From an uncultured Oscillospiraceae bacterium (GTDB taxonomy: Bacteria > Bacillota > Clostridia > Oscillospirales > Oscillospiraceae), in NCBI GenBank assembly GCA_944387205.1, contig CALXDZ010000124.1:1-48234 (forward strand): a stretch of 48,234 bases of DNA, in the 5' to 3' direction. The position numbers and the translations under genes were made by a program. Shown in pieces: positions 16,696 through 24,908 of this stretch. Under the pieces are notes generated by a model, which did no database searches, was not told where the DNA came from, and saw nothing but the letters and a program-made list of their open reading frames with translations. Each line of letters starts with the position of its first letter. The stretch's first letter is position 1.

Positions 16696-17934
16696 ATGTA
16701 CTACTATGGACAAGATGGGGCGGTTTTCTGCGCCCTGGAGGATGATCTGGCGCTGCCCCGGTGCCCGGCACCGGCGGAGAAGGTGCCGCTGACCTTTCTC
16801 TTCTCCGCTCCGCCGGAGGGGAGACGGTGCTCCTTTGCCGTCACCGATCCCCGGCAGCTGACGGCAGAGGAAGGTGTGGCCTGGCTGGACAGCCGCCGTC
16901 TGCCCGATGCCCCAACCCTGGACGCTCCGGTGGCCCGGGCCATCGAAAACGGCGAACTGCGGGCGGTGAACTACCGCCACCCCTTCTGGCGCCGGGCACC
17001 GCTGGTCACTGGCCGCAAGACGGGGAAAAAGCGGCTGCACCTGCTGGCAGTGGGTGATGTGGGCAGCACCATGCTCCTGGGGCTCAAGCTCCTGGGCGGC
17101 GATGTGCTGGATACCATCGGCATCTGTGATCTGGACCCCAAGGTAACGGAGCGCTGGGAGTTCGAGCTCAACCAGGTGGTGACGCCAGAGGACCCCCAGG
17201 CTCTGCCTCGGGTGGAGGTGGTGGCACCGGAGCAGCTTTTTGACTGCGATATGTTCGTTTTTGCCGCCTCCAAGGGCGTGCCGCCTCTGGGCGCCAAGGG
17301 CGACGTGCGGATGGCCCAGTTTGAGGCCAACCGGGGCTTGGTGGAACACTTCGCCCGGCAGGCCCGGGAGGCGGGCTTCTCCGGACTCTTCGCCGTGGTC
17401 TCGGACCCGGTGGATCCCCTGTGCAAGGCGGCGTATCTGGCCAGCAACCGCGGTGAGGACGGCCGGTTCGACGGTCGGGGCCTTCTGCCGGAGCAGATCC
17501 AGGGCTACGGCCTGGGGGTCATGCACGGCCGGGCGGCCTACTATGCCCGCAAGGACCCCCGCTTTGCCGCCTACCTCACCGATGGCCGAGCCTTCGGCCC
17601 CCACGGGGAGGGCCTGGTGATCGCCAACTCCATCGGCCGGTATGATGATACCCTGTCCCGGGAGCTGACGGAAAAGACCAAGACCGCCAACCTCCGGCTG
17701 CGGGAGCTGGGCTTCAAGCCCTATGTGGCCCCGGCCCTCAGCTCCGGGGCATTGAGCCTGCTGGCCACCCTTCGGGGCCAGTGGCACTATGGCTCGGTAT
17801 ATTTGGGCGGCGTGTACTTTGGTGTGCGCAACCGCTATACCTCCGCAGGCCAGGAGATCGAATCCCTGGAGCTGCCCCAGGCACTGATGGAGCGCCTGGA
17901 GGAGACCTGGGAGGACCTGGCGAGAATCCTTTAA
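16696..17934 (+). CDS. Lactate/malate-dehydrogenase-like NAD(P)-binding protein
   Basis: 412 residues. About 110 residues of unrecognised N-terminus precede a Rossmann region: LHLLAVGDVGSTMLLGLKLL (GxxG loop 120-123), then ICDLDPKV (acidic residues 145/147 that would bind the adenosine ribose and favour NAD over NADP). Next come MFVFAASKGVPP, VVSDPVDPLCKAAYLAS (the family's N-P-V-D position reads DPVD at 237-240), and FGPHGEGLVIANS around 300-312, where LDH/MDH place the catalytic His. The ATG at 16696 has AAAGGAGGAGACTGAT; it lies 47 bp behind the giant fusion gene and 24 bp before the flavoprotein gene. It looks like a divergent LDH/MDH relative, not a standard lactate dehydrogenase, because of the N-terminal domain and altered motifs. 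Reaction unknown. Confidence 0.75.
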   Translation: MYYYGQDGAVFCALEDDLALPRCPAPAEKVPLTFLFSAPPEGRRCSFAVTDPRQLTAEEGVAWLDSRRLPDAPTLDAPVARAIENGELRAVNYRHPFWRRAPLVTGRKTGKKRLHLLAVGDVGSTMLLGLKLLGGDVLDTIGICDLDPKVTERWEFELNQVVTPEDPQALPRVEVVAPEQLFDCDMFVFAASKGVPPLGAKGDVRMAQFEANRGLVEHFARQAREAGFSGLFAVVSDPVDPLCKAAYLASNRGEDGRFDGRGLLPEQIQGYGLGVMHGRAAYYARKDPRFAAYLTDGRAFGPHGEGLVIANSIGRYDDTLSRELTEKTKTANLRLRELGFKPYVAPALSSGALSLLATLRGQWHYGSVYLGGVYFGVRNRYTSAGQEIESLELPQALMERLEETWEDLARIL

Positions 17935-17958
17935 TCCTTTGAAAGAAGGCGGTTTTCC

Positions 17959-19014
17959 ATGGAGGACCTGGTGCTGATCCGTCCCCGTCGGGGTCCGGCG
18001 CCCCGGCTGGACGACGTGCTCTCCCATGCCTTGGCAGGCCTTTCCGTTCGGGAGGTGGGCACGGCGGAGGAGCTGTCGGACCTGGAGCAGCGGCGGCTGC
18101 TCTTTGCCCTGGACCTGGGCCAGTGGGGCGTAAACCAGGCCTGGGGGCCCATGCTGGAGCGGCTGCGGCGGGAGCCGCAGCTGCTGGAGGGGTCTGTGGG
18201 GGGATTGGTGGTGGATGCCCAGAGCGAGCTCTACACCAAAGCCGCCGCCCGGGAGCTGGCCCTTGCCGCCAACCACTGTGGATGCACTTTTGTGGGCAAA
18301 CCCCTGGTGGAGGGAACGGCGTCCCTGAGTAACTTCCAGGTGCTGGCCCGGCTGGGAGGCACCGATCTGCCGGGGGCCTACCGGGCATCGGCCCGGGACC
18401 TGGCGGAGCGGGTAGTGGACTTTGTACCTAAGCGGCATCGGCGGCCCCGGTTGCTGGTGCTCCACGCCTCCAGCCACAAGACCTCCAATACCATGGCCTT
18501 GTGGGAACGCATCCGGCAGCGCCTGGAGCCCCGGTGCGACATCACCGAGGTGGGGCTGCGCAATGGCGTGCTGGTGGACTGCTCCGGCTGTCCCTACCAG
18601 ATGTGCCTCCACTTCGGCGAGCGGGGCAGCTGCTTTTACGGCGGCGTTATGGTGGAGGAGGTCTATCCCTCGGTGCGCCAGGCCGATGCCCTGGTGCTGC
18701 TGTGCCCCAACTATAACGATGCGGTCTCCGCCAACCTGACCGCCTGTATCAACCGCCTCACCGCCCTGTTCCGCACCACCCGCTTTGACGACAAGGCAGT
18801 GTACGGCATCGTGGTCTCCGGCTACTCCGGCGGCGACATCGTGGCAGAGCAGCTTCTGGGGGCGCTTTGCATGAACAAGGCCTTTTATCTGCCGCCCCGC
18901 TTCGTTATGACGGAGACGGCCAACGACGCCGGCACAGTGCTGCACCTGCCGGGGATCGAGGACCGGCTGGAAGCCTTTGCCCAGCAGATGCTGGACCAGC
19001 TGGCGGAGATATGA
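17959..19014 (+). CDS. NAD(P)H-dependent FMN reductase / iron-sulfur-flavoprotein-like protein
   Basis: 351 residues. The C-terminal half (about 163-350) is flavodoxin-like: RLLVLHASSHKTSNT matches the FMN-phosphate loop (SSxxxxSNT), and ADALVLLCPNYNDAVSANL is the second flavin-binding strand-loop of the FMN-reductase family. Between them lies a cysteine cluster, C208-x2-C211-x4-C216-x8-C225 (CSGCPYQMCLHFG), placed as in iron-sulfur flavoproteins, so a Fe-S cluster or redox-active cysteines are plausible. The N-terminal ~155 residues form a separate alpha/beta region (LLFALDLGQWGVNQAW) that I cannot name. The ATG at 17959 is 24 bp after the LDH-like gene, and the stop overlaps the next gene's ATG (ATGA at 19011-19014). 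Probably redox partner of the preceding dehydrogenase-like protein; this is inference from the operon. Confidence 0.78.
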   Translation: MEDLVLIRPRRGPAPRLDDVLSHALAGLSVREVGTAEELSDLEQRRLLFALDLGQWGVNQAWGPMLERLRREPQLLEGSVGGLVVDAQSELYTKAAARELALAANHCGCTFVGKPLVEGTASLSNFQVLARLGGTDLPGAYRASARDLAERVVDFVPKRHRRPRLLVLHASSHKTSNTMALWERIRQRLEPRCDITEVGLRNGVLVDCSGCPYQMCLHFGERGSCFYGGVMVEEVYPSVRQADALVLLCPNYNDAVSANLTACINRLTALFRTTRFDDKAVYGIVVSGYSGGDIVAEQLLGALCMNKAFYLPPRFVMTETANDAGTVLHLPGIEDRLEAFAQQMLDQLAEI

Positions 19015-20162
19015 GGAAGCAAGAAACTGGGAAGGGAGTGACGCAGGTGGCGCAGAAGGAAGAGAAGCGGCAGCGGGGACTGGATCTGCTGCGGGTGATA
19101 TCCATGTTTTTGGTGGTCATCCTCCACCTGCTGGGCCGGGGGGGTGTGCTGGCAGCGGCGCCCTATGGGTCCGGGGCCTATCAGGTGGCCTGGCTGCTGG
19201 AGTGCGGGGCCTACTGCGCGGTGGACTGTTACGGGCTTCTCTCGGGCTATCTGCTGTGCCGTTCCCGGTGCCGGAGTGAGGGGCTGGTGCGGCTGTGGTT
19301 CCAGGTGCTGTTCTGGTCCGCCGGACTGACAGCCCTCTTTGCCCTGGCGTGGGAGCCGGTGAGCGGGAAGCGGTTCCTTGCCTCCTGTCTGCCGGTGGTG
19401 ACGGAGCAGTACTGGTACTTTACCGCCTACTTCGGTGTCTACGCCCTGGCGCCCTTTTTCAACCGCCTGATCGCCCATCTCAGTGCCCGGTCCTTCCGAC
19501 AGCTGCTGGCGGTGGGCTTCGTGCTGCTGTCCCTTCTTCCCACTCTGGCGGGAGGGGACCCTTTTCAGACCGAGGGGGGCTACAGCTTTTTGTGGCTGGC
19601 GGCGCTGTATTTCGCCGGGGCCTATCTGCGGCTCCACGGCCGGGTCCGCCGTCATCCCCTGTGGTATCTGGCGGGCTATGCGGGCTGCGTGCTGGCTGCC
19701 TGGGGCTCCAAGTGGGCACTGGAGACGGTGTCCCTGCTGCGCACCGGTGCCGTTTCCGGCGGCGGCCGATTTCTCACCTATCCCTCGCCCCTGATCCTGG
19801 GGGCGGCGCTGTGCCTCTTTTTCGCCTGTTCCGGGCTGAAGCTCCGGGGACGGCTGTGGGGTACGGTGCTGGGCTTTCTGGCCCCTGCCTCCTTCGGCGT
19901 CTACCTGATCCACGTCCAGCCCTTCGTGTTCAACCGCTGGCTGGATGAGTCCCTTGCCTGGCTGCCGGCCCTGGGGGGCTGGCGGGTGCTGGTGACGGTG
20001 CCGGCCCTGGCCCTGGGGCTGTACCTTTTGTGCACGGTGCTGGAGTGGGGGAGACTTCTCCTGTTCCGCCTGCTGCGGACGTCTGCTTTGGAGCGCCGGG
20101 TGGGGGCGTGGCTGGACCGATTCCGCCTGCCGGAGCCCGAGGAGGCCGCTGAGAAGCCCTGA
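19011..20162 (+). CDS. Acyltransferase family 3 membrane protein
   Basis: 383 residues from the ATG that overlaps the previous stop (ATGA). A GTG at 19047 has a better-spaced AAGGGAG and would shorten it by 12 residues. The protein starts with the signature RGLDLLRVISMFLVVILHLLG of acyltransferase-3 enzymes, which place the catalytic His in helix 1. It continues with about ten membrane helices and an end near residue 370 rich in Glu. The family transfers acetyl or other acyl groups to cell-surface sugars, peptidoglycan, teichoic acids or small molecules. Its tight coupling to the flavoprotein gene places it in the same transcript. Whether it belongs to the same pathway is uncertain, because it could simply ride on the operon. 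A bidirectional terminator follows. Confidence 0.85.
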   Translation: MRKQETGKGVTQVAQKEEKRQRGLDLLRVISMFLVVILHLLGRGGVLAAAPYGSGAYQVAWLLECGAYCAVDCYGLLSGYLLCRSRCRSEGLVRLWFQVLFWSAGLTALFALAWEPVSGKRFLASCLPVVTEQYWYFTAYFGVYALAPFFNRLIAHLSARSFRQLLAVGFVLLSLLPTLAGGDPFQTEGGYSFLWLAALYFAGAYLRLHGRVRRHPLWYLAGYAGCVLAAWGSKWALETVSLLRTGAVSGGGRFLTYPSPLILGAALCLFFACSGLKLRGRLWGTVLGFLAPASFGVYLIHVQPFVFNRWLDESLAWLPALGGWRVLVTVPALALGLYLLCTVLEWGRLLLFRLLRTSALERRVGAWLDRFRLPEPEEAAEKP

Positions 20163-20164
20163 GA

Positions 20165-20213
20165 CAAAAAAGACCGCGGACGGCGTTTTTTAAGAACGCT
20201 GTCCGCGGTTTTC
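20165..20213. terminator. Bidirectional terminator between the acyltransferase and RNase J genes
   Basis: Stem ACCGCGGAC-GCGTT with AACGC-GTCCGCGGT (20173-20209), T-run after it on the plus strand and AAAAAA before it (a T-run on the minus strand). It serves both convergent genes. Confidence 0.88.
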
Positions 20214-20241
20214 TGCATTTTCTGAGAAAAGAGGTTTTCCT

Positions 20242-21897
20242 TTACAGCCGGGTCACCACGGGGATGATCATGGGGCTGCGCTTGGTGGTCTTGTAGAGGT
20301 AGTTGCTGATGGCGCTCTTCACCGCACTGCGCAGCTCACCGTCGTCCCGGCGCCGGCGGGATACGCCCTCGGCAGCCTCGGCGGCCACCCGCTGGAGCTC
20401 CGCCATCATCTCCTCGGACTCCTTGACATAGATGAAGCCCCGGGTCACGATCTCCGGCGGAGCCAGCAGATCGCCATTGTGGGAGGAAACGGGCAGTACC
20501 ACAGTGACCATGCCGTCCTCCGCCAGACGCTTGCGGTCCCGCAGTACCACGGCACCCACATCGCCCACGCCGGAACCGTCGATGAACACCTCACCGGCGG
20601 GCACGGAGCCGTTGATCTTCATGGTCTTGGTGGTCAGCTCGATGACGCTGCCATTTTCCGCCACCGCAATGTGGTTGCGGTCCATGCCCATGGCCATGGC
20701 CAGCTGGGTGTGGATCTGAAGCATCCGCTGCTCGCCGTGGACGGGGATGAAGAAACGGGGCTTCACCAGGGCGTGGAGGATCTTCTGCTCCTCCTGGCAG
20801 GCGTGGCCGGAGACGTGGAGCATATCCGAGCGGTTGTAGAGCACGTCCACGCCCTTGCGGTAGAGCTCATCCACCACCCGGCTGATGGTCTTTTCGTTGC
20901 CGGGGATGGCGGAGGCGGAGATGATGACCAGGTCGCCGGGCCCCAGCTCCACCTGCTTGTGGGTGGAGAAGGCCATGCGGTACAGAGCGGACATCTCCTC
21001 GCCCTGGCTGCCGGTGGTGATGATGACCTGCTTGTTCTTGGGCAGGCCCTTGATCTTGTTCACATCCATGAGGGTGTTGCGGGGCACCTTCATATAGCCC
21101 AGCTCCGTGGAGACCTTCATGATGTTCTCCATGCTGCGGCCGGTGACGGCCACCTTCCGGCCGTTTTCCACGGCGGCGTCGATGACCTGCTGGATACGGT
21201 GGACGTTGGAGGCGAAGGTGGTGACGATGATCCGCTTGTCGCAGCCCGCGAACCGCCGGCGGAAAGTCTTGCCCACCTCTTTTTCGCTCATGGTGAAGCC
21301 GGGACGCTCCACATTGGTGGAGTCGGAGCACAGAGCCAGCACACCCTCCTTGCCCAGCTCGCCGAAGCGGGCCAGGTCGATGACCTCCCCGTCGATGGGG
21401 GTGGAGTCGATCTTGAAGTCACCGGTGTGGACCACGGTGCCCATCTTGGTGTGGATGGCGAAGGCCACGGAGTCGGCGATAGAGTGGTTGACGTGGATGA
21501 ACTCCACGTTGAACTTACCGGCCCGGACCGTTTGCCCCGCCTCCACGGTGGTCAGCTTGGTGGAGCGGGTCAGGCCGTGCTCCTCCAGCTTCAGCTTGAT
21601 GAGTCCTGCGGTCAGGCGGGTGCAAAAGATGGGGATGTTCACCTGCTTGAGCACATAGGGGATGCCGCCGATGTGGTCCTCGTGACCGTGGGTCAGAAAC
21701 AGGCCCCGGATGCGGGACCGGTTTTTCACCAGATAGGACACATCGGGGATCACCAGATCGATACCATACATATCGTCCCCGGGGAAGGCCATGCCACAGT
21801 CCACGATGATGATCTCACCGCCGTATTCATAGATGGTCATGTTCTTGCCAATCTCGTTGAGACCGCCCAGGGGGATGATTTTCATTTTCTCTGCCAT
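20242..21897 (-). CDS. rnj: Ribonuclease J
   Basis: 551 residues, the normal size for RNase J1/J2, the metallo-beta-lactamase-type endo/5'-exoribonuclease that matures rRNA and turns over mRNA in Firmicutes. It shows the zinc-ligand motif LTHGHEDHIGGIPY (H70, H72, D74, H75), VHTGDFKIDSTPIDG, the beta-CASP segment (CSDSTN, FASNVHRIQQV), and VSGHACQEEQ, followed by the C-terminal domain. The ATG at 21895-21897 has AAGGAGTGACTCT in front. A promoter at 22198-22226 would leave a leader of nearly 300 nt containing a terminator-like hairpin, so attenuation or a separate small RNA is possible. Only one RNase J gene is in the window, so I cannot say whether it is J1 or J2 by context. Confidence 0.96.
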   Translation of the reverse strand: MAEKMKIIPLGGLNEIGKNMTIYEYGGEIIIVDCGMAFPGDDMYGIDLVIPDVSYLVKNRSRIRGLFLTHGHEDHIGGIPYVLKQVNIPIFCTRLTAGLIKLKLEEHGLTRSTKLTTVEAGQTVRAGKFNVEFIHVNHSIADSVAFAIHTKMGTVVHTGDFKIDSTPIDGEVIDLARFGELGKEGVLALCSDSTNVERPGFTMSEKEVGKTFRRRFAGCDKRIIVTTFASNVHRIQQVIDAAVENGRKVAVTGRSMENIMKVSTELGYMKVPRNTLMDVNKIKGLPKNKQVIITTGSQGEEMSALYRMAFSTHKQVELGPGDLVIISASAIPGNEKTISRVVDELYRKGVDVLYNRSDMLHVSGHACQEEQKILHALVKPRFFIPVHGEQRMLQIHTQLAMAMGMDRNHIAVAENGSVIELTTKTMKINGSVPAGEVFIDGSGVGDVGAVVLRDRKRLAEDGMVTVVLPVSSHNGDLLAPPEIVTRGFIYVKESEEMMAELQRVAAEAAEGVSRRRRDDGELRSAVKSAISNYLYKTTKRSPMIIPVVTRL

Positions 21898-21963
21898 AGA
21901 GTCACTCCTTAAAAAGTCAAAAGTAAAGGAGACAAAACTTCTCGTTGGGAGGCAGGAGGGCGC

Positions 21964-22004
21964 AAAAAGACGGCTGATCCCGGGATCACTCTCCCGCCTC
22001 AGCC
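21964..22004 (-). terminator. Terminator-like hairpin within the RNase J leader
   Basis: On the minus strand, GGCTGA (21999-22004) pairs with TCAGCC (21972-21977) around an inner CGGGA/TCCCG pairing, then GTCTTTTTG. A perfect 14-bp palindrome TGATCCCGGGATCA (21975-21988) overlaps it. It could end a leader RNA or small RNA of about 230 nt begun at the promoter 22198-22226. Confidence 0.4.
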
Positions 22005-22197
22005 CGCACAAAAGCAGAGACGCCCGTACTTGCCCCTCGGCCCCGTTTCGCCGGCGGCTGGCACGCAATGCGCCCGATCCTGCATCCTGTGGAATTTTGT
22101 CATATATTATTTGACTGGGACGGAAACGCGGTCCGCCTCAGTAAAATACAAAAGAAATGGGGGATATCGAAGATACCGCCACATATAAACTTATCCT

Positions 22198-22226
22198 ATT
22201 ATAGCACGCCAGCCGGGGTTTGTATA
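22198..22226 (-). promoter_or_regulatory. Putative promoter for RNase J or a leader RNA
   Basis: TATACA (22221-22226) and a perfect TATAAT (22198-22203) at 17 bases with TGC before the -10 (extended -10). The gap 21898-22366 contains this, the leader hairpin and the gdpP promoter; no protein gene is seen. Confidence 0.65.
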
Positions 22227-22325
22227 CCTCTTTTTTGGGAAAAAATCCGACTGAGGTGGGGGAAGGAGGGGCGGAAAAACGGGAAAAAATTGAGCACTGC
22301 ACTGTTCAAACCGGGAAAAACCTGC

Positions 22326-22331
22326 TATACT
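22326..22331 (+). promoter_or_regulatory. Extended -10 box upstream of gdpP
   Basis: TGCTATACT ends 36 bases before the gdpP ATG; the -35 region is poor (TGTTCA at 17 bases). Confidence 0.5.
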
Positions 22332-22366
22332 GTAATAATCTATCGACACACGAAGGAGAGAGAATC

Positions 22367-24358
22367 ATGAACAAACGGATCTCCCGTTTGCTGGAACCGA
22401 ATATGAAGCTGTATTTCCTGGTGCTGGTGCTCTTTGCCGCGGCGGTGATCCCCTTTAAGCCGGCGCTGGGTGCTGTGGGCTGTGTCGTGGCGGTGGCGCT
22501 GTATTTCTATTTCCGCAGCAGCAACCGCAAGCGCAAGCAGGGCATTATCCAGTATATCGACAGCCTCACCGGCAGTGTAGACACCGCCAGTAAGAATACC
22601 CTCATCAACTCCCCTCTGCCCATCATGGTCTACCGGCCGGACACGGGGGAGGTCATCTGGAGCAATGAGAGCTTCCTGCAGCTGGCGGGCGTTCGGGAGC
22701 ACCTTTTTGAGATCCGGGTGGGAGACGCGGTGCCCAATCTGTCCTCCCGGTGGCTGCTGGAGGGCAAGCAGGAGAGCCCCGAGCGGGTGGAGATGAACGG
22801 CCGTCGCTACCGGGTGTTCGGCAGCCTGGTCCGGGCGGCGGGTAAAGGGGCAGGCCAGAGCCTGCTGGCCACCACCTACTGGGTGGACACCACCGCCGGA
22901 GACGAGGCCCGGGAGAAGGTGGAGGCCACCCGTCCGGTCATTGCCATTTTGACGGTGGATAACTATGATGACCTGATGAAGGCCTGCTCCGACGCCAGCC
23001 GCAGCGCGGTGCTGGCCCAGATCTATGAGAAGCTGGACAAGTGGGCCGCCCCGGCCCACGGACTGCTGCTCAAGACCGATCGGGACAACTACCTCTTCAT
23101 CTTTGAGGAGCAGTATTATGCCCACTTTGCCGCGGAGAAGTTCTCCGTCCTGGACGCGGTCCGAGAGATCACCGTGGGCGACGGCGTCCATGCTACGCTG
23201 TCCATCGGCGTGGGCAAGGACGGCGAGGGACTGGAGGAGCTCTATAAGTACGCCAATCTGGCGGTGGAGATGGCCCTGAGCCGCGGCGGTGACCAGTGCG
23301 CCGTGCGCAACCGGCTGGACTTTGAGTTTTACGGCGGCCGGGCCAAGAGTACGGAAAAGCGCACCAAGGTCAAGTCCCGGGTCATGGCCAACGCCCTGGG
23401 CGAGCTGATGGCCGATGCCAAACAGATCTATATCATGGGCCACGCCAATCCAGACATGGACGCCATGGGCTCCGCCATCGGTCTTTGCTGTGTGGCCCGG
23501 AAGCGGGGCAAGCGGGCCCAGATCGTGCTGCCCCAGGGCCGCAACGCGGCCCAGCCTTTGCTGGACCGGGTGAGGGATCTTCCGGAGTACGCCGGGGTCT
23601 TTGTCCCCGCCAGCGATGCCTTTTTGAAGGTCCAGCCCGGGGCGCTGCTGATCGTGGTGGATACCAACCGGCCCGACATCGTGGAGAGTCCCCAGCTGCT
23701 GGAGGCCTGCAACCGGGTGGCGGTCATCGACCACCACCGGCGGGCGTCCAACTACATTGAAAACGCGGCGCTGAACTTCCACGAGCCCTATGCCTCCTCC
23801 GCCTCGGAGCTGGTAACGGAGCTTTTGCAGTATCTGGTGGAGCCCTCGGATCTGCTGCGGGCGGAGTCCGAGGCGCTGCTGGCGGGCATGGTGCTGGACA
23901 CCAAGAACTTCACCATGCGCACCGGCGCCCGTACCTTCGAGGCGGCGGCCTTCCTGCGCCGGGCCGGCGCCGATACCTATGAGGTCCAAAAGCTCTTCCA
24001 GAACGATCTGGACGAGATGGTCTCCCGCTACGGCATTATCCGCCTGGCGGAGAAGTACCGGGGCAACATCGCCATCGCCTGCACCGGGGAAAACGGCGTG
24101 GATCGGGTGACGGCAGCCCAGGCGGCCGACGAGCTGCTGACCCTCAAGGGGGTAGAGGCCTCCTTTGTGGTCTATCCCCAGGGGGACGGCGTGTCCATGT
24201 CCGCCCGGTCTCTGGGCGATATCAACGTCCAGGTGATCCTGGAGGCCCTGGGCGGAGGCGGCAATTCCACCACCGCCGGCGGCCATGTGGAAAACAGTAC
24301 GGTGGAGGCGGTGCGGGAGCAGCTGGTGGCTGCCATTGACCGCTACTACGAGAAGTAA
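22367..24358 (+). CDS. gdpP: GdpP: membrane cyclic-di-AMP phosphodiesterase (PAS-like, degenerate GGDEF, DHH-DHHA1)
   Basis: 663 residues, close to the ~659 of the Bacillus protein. Two membrane helices (about 16-30 and 35-50), a PAS-like region (about 80-175), a degenerate GGDEF domain (about 190-315) lacking the GGDEF signature, a DHH catalytic domain beginning near residue 353 with IYIMGHANPDMDAMGSAIG and DHHRR, and a DHHA1 domain ending in the GGGGNSTTAGGH motif. GdpP cleaves c-di-AMP to pApA and so controls turgor, cell-wall stress and beta-lactam tolerance. The ATG at 22367 has GAAGGAGAGAGAATC. It is the first gene of the run gdpP-rplI-dnaB, a conserved Firmicute order, here continuing into tilS-hpt-ftsH. 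Confidence 0.96.
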   Translation: MNKRISRLLEPNMKLYFLVLVLFAAAVIPFKPALGAVGCVVAVALYFYFRSSNRKRKQGIIQYIDSLTGSVDTASKNTLINSPLPIMVYRPDTGEVIWSNESFLQLAGVREHLFEIRVGDAVPNLSSRWLLEGKQESPERVEMNGRRYRVFGSLVRAAGKGAGQSLLATTYWVDTTAGDEAREKVEATRPVIAILTVDNYDDLMKACSDASRSAVLAQIYEKLDKWAAPAHGLLLKTDRDNYLFIFEEQYYAHFAAEKFSVLDAVREITVGDGVHATLSIGVGKDGEGLEELYKYANLAVEMALSRGGDQCAVRNRLDFEFYGGRAKSTEKRTKVKSRVMANALGELMADAKQIYIMGHANPDMDAMGSAIGLCCVARKRGKRAQIVLPQGRNAAQPLLDRVRDLPEYAGVFVPASDAFLKVQPGALLIVVDTNRPDIVESPQLLEACNRVAVIDHHRRASNYIENAALNFHEPYASSASELVTELLQYLVEPSDLLRAESEALLAGMVLDTKNFTMRTGARTFEAAAFLRRAGADTYEVQKLFQNDLDEMVSRYGIIRLAEKYRGNIAIACTGENGVDRVTAAQAADELLTLKGVEASFVVYPQGDGVSMSARSLGDINVQVILEALGGGGNSTTAGGHVENSTVEAVREQLVAAIDRYYEK

Positions 24359-24412
24359 ACCAACCCCATCCGGCCTCTTGGGCCGAAAGACTGACATAAA
24401 AGGAGAACGACC

Positions 24413-24862
24413 ATGAAAGTGATTTTACAGCAGGATGTGAAGGGCCAGGGCAAGAAGGGCCAGATGGTGGAGGTGTCCGAGGGCTACGCCCGAAATTTCC
24501 TCCTGCCCCGGAAGCTGGCCATTCTGGCCACGGCGGACGCCATCAACACCATGAACCTGAAGGAGAAGGCCCGGAAGGCTGAAGAAGCCCGGCTCAAGGC
24601 CGAGGCCGAGGCTGCCGCGGAGAAGCTCAAGGAGTGCCAGGTCAAGCTCACCGCCAAGGCGGGTGCCGGCGGACGGCTCTTCGGCGCCGTCACCACCAAG
24701 GAGATCTCCGAGGGACTGCAGAAGCAGTTCGGCCTGGATATCCCCAAGCAGAAGCTGGTACTGGAGGAGCCCATCAAGGCCTTCGGCTCCTATCAGGTGA
24801 AGGCCAAGCTGGGATTTGAGGTGACGGGCACCGTGTATGTGGCCGTCTACGAGGAGAAGTAA
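24413..24862 (+). CDS. rplI: 50S ribosomal protein L9
   Basis: 149 residues, the standard size. The N-terminal RNA-binding part [16 protein letters not shown] and [16 protein letters not shown] are diagnostic; a long Ala/Glu/Lys helix (about 45-80) joins it to the C-terminal domain with [16 protein letters not shown]. It binds 23S rRNA domain V at the base of the L1 stalk and influences frame maintenance. The ATG at 24413 follows AAAAGGAGAACGACC. It lies between gdpP and dnaB, as in many Firmicutes, and is probably co-transcribed with both. Confidence 0.98.
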   Translation: MKVILQQDVKGQGKKGQMVEVSEGYARNFLLPRKLAILATADAINTMNLKEKARKAEEARLKAEAEAAAEKLKECQVKLTAKAGAGGRLFGAVTTKEISEGLQKQFGLDIPKQKLVLEEPIKAFGSYQVKAKLGFEVTGTVYVAVYEEK

Positions 24863-24908
24863 AAGAAGGAGCCCCGGCGTAAAGGGGAGAAAAAGGGGGA
24901 GGTGAACC

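Noticed and set aside
20479..21912. 477-codon plus-strand frame opposite RNase J
   Set aside because: Composition typical of antisense shadows (Gly/His/Val/Asp runs), no domain.
21960..22195. Considered as 6S RNA, tmRNA or a T-box leader
   Set aside because: Size would fit 6S RNA, but I could not find the T-box core, a tmRNA tag or a convincing 6S bulge; left as an unclassified leader.
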